Source of the DNA: Eubacterium sp.
Lineage (GTDB): Bacteria; Bacillota; Clostridia; Lachnospirales; Lachnospiraceae
Assembly (NCBI GenBank): GCA_017406925.1
Contig: JAFQXO010000012.1
Location: 52,745-116,744 of the forward strand
Direction of reading: 5' to 3'
Length of the DNA stretch: 64,000 nucleotides
The translations under genes and the position numbers were made by a program. Positions 60,940 through 64,000 of this stretch are shown piece after piece. The stretch's first letter is position 1; the number at the start of each line of letters is the position of its first letter. The notes under the pieces are model-generated. The model saw only the letters and a list, made by a program, of their open reading frames with translations. It made no database searches and was not told the origin of the DNA.

Positions 60940-62988
60940 TTATTTTTTATTCCTCACCTTTTTAATGCTGCTCCACTTGCCATATATCTTTTTATTATTA
61001 CAAAGTGCAAACGCTCGTGCTCTTATAAATAGTTTTTTCTTTTTTATTTTTTTTGATTTAATTGTAAACTTAACTTTTTTCTTAATCTTTTTAAGGATAG
61101 CTTTTTTATTCTTTATTGCTGATTTCCTACTTTTGTATATTGCCACTTGATACCCTCTGGCATTTTTTACTCTTTTAAGACGAATTGAAAGCTTTTTATT
61201 TGACTTTTTCTTTGCTTTCTTTATTTTTGTCTTTCCGATTTTTGCATTTTTTTTAGTCATTTCTGATGCACTTGTAGTTTTTATATTAAAATCGTCTTTA
61301 GTAGTTTTTATTTCGACTTTTCCTGTGGTTTGAGTTTCTGTCACGCTAATATCAGTAGTAATATCACTTGAAATAGTCTCATCAGTCACACTTTCACTCT
61401 CAAAAGAGATGCTGCTCGTTGTTTCATCTAAATCTGTAGTTTCTTCTTTTGGTCCATATGCAGCAATTAAGTTTCTCGTGTTTTCATCATATCCAAATTC
61501 TGTTACTTCATACACGAAGTCACCCAAAGAATATCTGGAATTGTGAACAATTCCCAATGATGGATAAACACCATCTACATACCACCCATTTATTGGATAT
61601 CCTGTATCATTAAACATTTTATCCATATCTAGTGCATTCGGTAATTCTAAATAACAATTTTTACCATAAATATCTGAACCTGTAATACTCGCCACATTGT
61701 TACAAATCACTGTATTGCTATCACATATCAATTTGGATATTTCTGGAGCATCGTCCATTCCATAAAGATACGAATCAGTGATGTTTATGCACGCGCCAGC
61801 ACCTTCTGGTGCTTTATTCCCTTCAATTTTTGTATTCACCAAATTGCATATGACACCATCACGTAAAAACAATCCACTTCCACTATTATCCTTTATTAAT
61901 GTATTTGAAATAGTGGCTGGTTTATCTCCTTCAATCCGGATTCCGTCCCTGTTATTTGACACTCTACAATTATCCATAGATAACTCAGCATTTTTTATGT
62001 ATATAACAGAATTATAAACATAGTAATACGAATAAAACTCAGCTTGTGTATTATCCTCAAATGCTGCATATGAAATATTCACTTTACCGTTGGTAGCACA
62101 TATAGCTTCACCAAAACCAACTTTTTCAGGTCTATATTTTGGTTCGGCCGTGGCCTGGTTCTCTCTAAACAATGTGTTTTCGATATCCAGAGTTGATTTT
62201 GATTCAAAAAGAATCGCCACGCCATCTGCCCCCAAAACATTATTTTCGAATATAACCTGATTCATAGGACTAGCACCTCTTACCGTACATGTGCTATCAC
62301 CTTCTACATATATTGGTCTGGCTGCATTGTGAGATAAAGTGCCGGCGTAAATATTTATAGATGCCTTTGATGGGTCTGCTGTCCCAGAATATGTTTGGAT
62401 AATATTATCAATTTGTATCCCATTTCTCTCCAAATATCTTCCCGAGAAATTGGTTAAAGCTCCACCGTACATATTTAGTTCACCTGCGACATTAAAACCT
62501 ACGCTGATAGTAGATCCTTTGTATATATTCACCTTCGCCGTAGTTGAGGCTACATCAATTCTAGGTATATTTCTGTATACGTAGTCTGGTGCCGGTCCAT
62601 GATGAGAGCTTTTGATAGTTAATCTATTATTATAACTTCCAATTCCAAGATTCAAAGTAGCATCACCTACGACACGTATAAATACTTTGTGCGTGTCAAC
62701 ATCAGCTGACGGTTCCACAGAAATAGTGTGTCCGTTCCCTCTAATAGTTACATCGGCGTTTGTTATTTGAATTTCATCGTCTTCATTAAATAAAATATCA
62801 CTGCCCAAGATAAAAATATACTTATCATGTGTATTACTTGCAGTGATTGCCGCTTCTTTCAAATCCTGCATATTCTCTACTGTTATGTTTGTTACATCTG
62901 CTTTTACATCATGGCTCCCGATTATTCCTATGTTGATACCTGTTATCATCATTGCTACAATTACAAGCATCGATACTACTCTTTTCAT
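60940..62988 (-). CDS. Secreted parallel beta-helix protein with Lys-rich Fn3-like tail
   Basis: A 682-residue exported protein. Signal peptide about 1-31. Residues about 35-470 form a right-handed parallel beta-helix of repeated short strands (FIRVVGDATLNLGIG, ASTTAKVNIYKGSTISVG, NVAGELNMYGGALTNF, DGIRIEGDKPATISNTLI, GLFLRDGVICNLVNTKIEGN), a fold used for polysaccharide binding, cleavage or adhesion; no lyase or hydrolase motif is clear. A Thr/Ser-rich linker (about 515-585) precedes the basic Fn3-like module ending YGKWSSIKKVRNKK. The upstream leader contains a promoter and a terminator. Confidence 0.75.
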   Translation of the reverse strand: MKRVVSMLVIVAMMITGINIGIIGSHDVKADVTNITVENMQDLKEAAITASNTHDKYIFILGSDILFNEDDEIQITNADVTIRGNGHTISVEPSADVDTHKVFIRVVGDATLNLGIGSYNNRLTIKSSHHGPAPDYVYRNIPRIDVASTTAKVNIYKGSTISVGFNVAGELNMYGGALTNFSGRYLERNGIQIDNIIQTYSGTADPSKASINIYAGTLSHNAARPIYVEGDSTCTVRGASPMNQVIFENNVLGADGVAILFESKSTLDIENTLFRENQATAEPKYRPEKVGFGEAICATNGKVNISYAAFEDNTQAEFYSYYYVYNSVIYIKNAELSMDNCRVSNNRDGIRIEGDKPATISNTLIKDNSGSGLFLRDGVICNLVNTKIEGNKAPEGAGACINITDSYLYGMDDAPEISKLICDSNTVICNNVASITGSDIYGKNCYLELPNALDMDKMFNDTGYPINGWYVDGVYPSLGIVHNSRYSLGDFVYEVTEFGYDENTRNLIAAYGPKEETTDLDETTSSISFESESVTDETISSDITTDISVTETQTTGKVEIKTTKDDFNIKTTSASEMTKKNAKIGKTKIKKAKKKSNKKLSIRLKRVKNARGYQVAIYKSRKSAIKNKKAILKKIKKKVKFTIKSKKIKKKKLFIRARAFALCNNKKIYGKWSSIKKVRNKK

Positions 62989-63015
62989 ACCCTTACTCCT
63001 TTCTTGTTAAAAAAC

Positions 63016-63045
63016 AAAAATCTGCAACTAGTAAAGTTGCAGATT
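63016..63045 (-). terminator. Terminator inside the leader of the 60940 gene (attenuator candidate)
   Basis: AATCTGCAACT and AGTTGCAGATT (63019-63029 and 63035-63045) form an 11-bp stem, followed on the minus strand by TTTGTTTTTT. It lies about 90 nt after the predicted transcription start and about 30 nt before the start codon. Confidence 0.85.
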
Positions 63046-63138
63046 ATAAACACAAACACTTCTAAACATGGTCTCCCCGTTATTTCATACTCATACAACT
63101 CATGTTCAATCTATTATATTGTATTTCCCTATATAAAC

Positions 63139-63167
63139 AGTATACCTAAGGTGTATTTTCTTTTCAA
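63139..63167 (-). promoter_or_regulatory. Promoter of the 60940-58887 unit
   Basis: Minus-strand TTGAAA (63167-63162) and TATACT (63144-63139) with a 17-bp spacer, giving a leader of about 145 nt. Confidence 0.75.
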
Positions 63168-63185
63168 CTAAATATTAATAAGTAA

Positions 63186-63213
63186 AACGCTGTAACCTTC
63201 TGGTTACAACGTT
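63186..63213 (-). terminator. Intrinsic terminator after the L,D-transpeptidase gene
   Basis: A 12-bp stem (63186-63197 with 63202-63213, one G-U) with four-base loop, followed by TTTTACTTATT on the minus strand. Confidence 0.85.
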
Positions 63214-63219
63214 TCTCTT

Positions 63220-64000
63220 TTAGTATATAAATACTGTCTCGCCCACGAACGCTCTCTTAAAGAGTTTGTCGGCAAATTTCGGAGGAAGATTGATACAACC
63301 GTGTGATCCACCGACCAGATATCTGGTTCCACCAAATGTCGGCTGCCATGGAGCATCGTGTAATCCCACGCCCGAAGTTGTGAGACGCATCCACTTGTTT
63401 ACCCACGTCTTGTATCCTCTGCCTTTCAAGTACTTTCCAGGTACGCATTCAGAAATATAGAATGCTCCTGCTGGTGTGGCTCTCTCCTTCGTAGGAAGAC
63501 CTGTTACTACTCCTGTATCCATAATAACTTTCTTTTTCTTATAAACCCATAAGTGCTGCTTCTTCAAACTGATCTCGATACGCTCTTTCGAATACTTCGT
63601 GAAGTTGCGGAGCAACTCTGGTTTTCTCTTGTTATAAGATTTGTCGTCATCGTATGCCTTCTGTATGAACTTCATCTCAGCATCATAGTTGACAGCCGAA
63701 CCCCAAGTTCCACCTTTAGCCTTTCTCTTCTTTCCTTTGTGATCCTTGAACTCCCACTCTCCACCGATAGTGTCGTAAGTCGCGAGCACCTTATAAGCCT
63801 CTTTCCAAAGTGCCTGCTCGTCGATAGTAATCTCGTTCTTCTTACGCTTCACCATATCTGGAGTAATCTTAATCTTCTCGCCATTCTTATACGTGATATG
63901 CCATTTCAAAGCATTGTTTAACTTCTTTACTTTTTTCTTAAGATCTTTGTCCTTGATCTTAGGCTGCTTATAAAATCAACTACGTAAATCTCTGTAGCTC
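63220..64000 (-). CDS. L,D-transpeptidase (YkuD), partial, with apparent frameshift
   Basis: The C-terminal part of a peptidoglycan cross-linking enzyme. The YkuD domain is clear: HLWVYKKKKVIMDTGVVTGL, TPAGAFYI, GLHDAPW (His) and the active-site GGSHGCINLPP (catalytic Cys), ending FVGETVFIY. Upstream comes a region like the PG_binding_4 domain of clostridial enzymes. Coding similarity continues upstream of the longest frame (DFYKQPKIKDKDLKKKV...) but an in-frame TGA appears at about 63976-63978. Adding one base to the A-run at 63972-63975 would join it to an open frame reading ATEIYVVD. So the gene runs off the window and carries a one-base indel, or the sequence has an error. Confidence 0.8.

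Noticed and set aside
62989-63135. Cyclic-di-GMP or S-box riboswitch in the leader of the beta-helix gene
   Set aside because: Neither the conserved cyclic-di-GMP core nor the SAM kink-turn sequence can be found; only a terminator and a possible antiterminator are supported.
1-64000. CRISPR array, insertion sequence, prophage, rRNA or tRNA
   Set aside because: No regularly spaced repeats, transposase or integrase motifs, terminal inverted repeats, or tRNA-like TTCGANNC/cloverleaf segments were recognised on either strand.

Overview
The window looks like the chromosome of a low-GC, Gram-positive anaerobe of the class Clostridia, most likely Lachnospiraceae. This rests on three things. First, the housekeeping gene orders are typical of Firmicutes: mraZ-rsmH-ftsL-pbp-mraY-murD-ftsW-ftsQ-ftsZ and priA-def-fmt-rsmB-rlmN-prpC-prkC-rsgA-rpe. 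Second, there are anaerobe genes (formate-tetrahydrofolate ligase, desulfoferrodoxin). Third, nine secreted proteins end in a lysine-rich Fn3-like module of the kind common in Lachnospiraceae. Almost all genes are on the minus strand. The plus-strand genes are aroE, lgt, desulfoferrodoxin and one small unknown gene. No transposase, integrase, CRISPR array, rRNA or tRNA was seen.

Layout. 1-1415: dapA and the start of dapB (lysine/diaminopimelate synthesis). 1542-11533: an array of seven secreted proteins. Three are GH128-like (Glyco_hydro_cc) putative beta-1,3-glucanases and four carry carbohydrate-binding-like beta-sandwich domains. All seven end in the lysine-rich Fn3-like module, suggesting a surface or secreted glucan-handling set that grew by duplication. 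11573-14577: efp, an aroD-aroK fusion and the divergent aroE. 14613-25134: yqeG, nrdR and the division/cell-wall cluster from ftsZ back to mraZ, with a three-repeat MraZ operator. 25399-27521: ychF and lgt. 27569-38071: the priA-to-rpe operon. 38093-38831: a Zeta-like kinase gene with a small overlapping upstream gene.

38929-45414: uppP, ftsK, a zinc-ribbon/TM2 gene, fhs and folD, apparently one operon. 45471-49400: a eukaryotic-type hisA, a small membrane protein, an NlpC/P60 protein and a class 3 lipase. 49412-54045 is the accessory stretch: a TIGR04076 protein, a DUF3800 gene preceded by a promoter-RNA-terminator unit, desulfoferrodoxin, a small membrane protein, a flavodoxin, a HigBA-type toxin-antitoxin pair and two small unknown genes with unusual promoters. 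54101-58741: pnp and rpsO, normally neighbours, split by a four-module secreted protein. 58887-62988: two more secreted proteins with the lysine-rich tail. 63220-64000: an L,D-transpeptidase running off the window with an apparent one-base frameshift.

The most promising candidate for an undescribed system is the DUF3800 locus (49762-50615). A consensus-like promoter drives a short GC-rich structured RNA of about 115 nt that ends in a strong terminator only 17 nt before the DUF3800 start codon. Next in interest are the poly-G tract in the promoter at 53746-53777, the attenuator-like leader at 62989-63167, and the operator sites read directly in front of mraZ, higBA and the Zeta-like pair.
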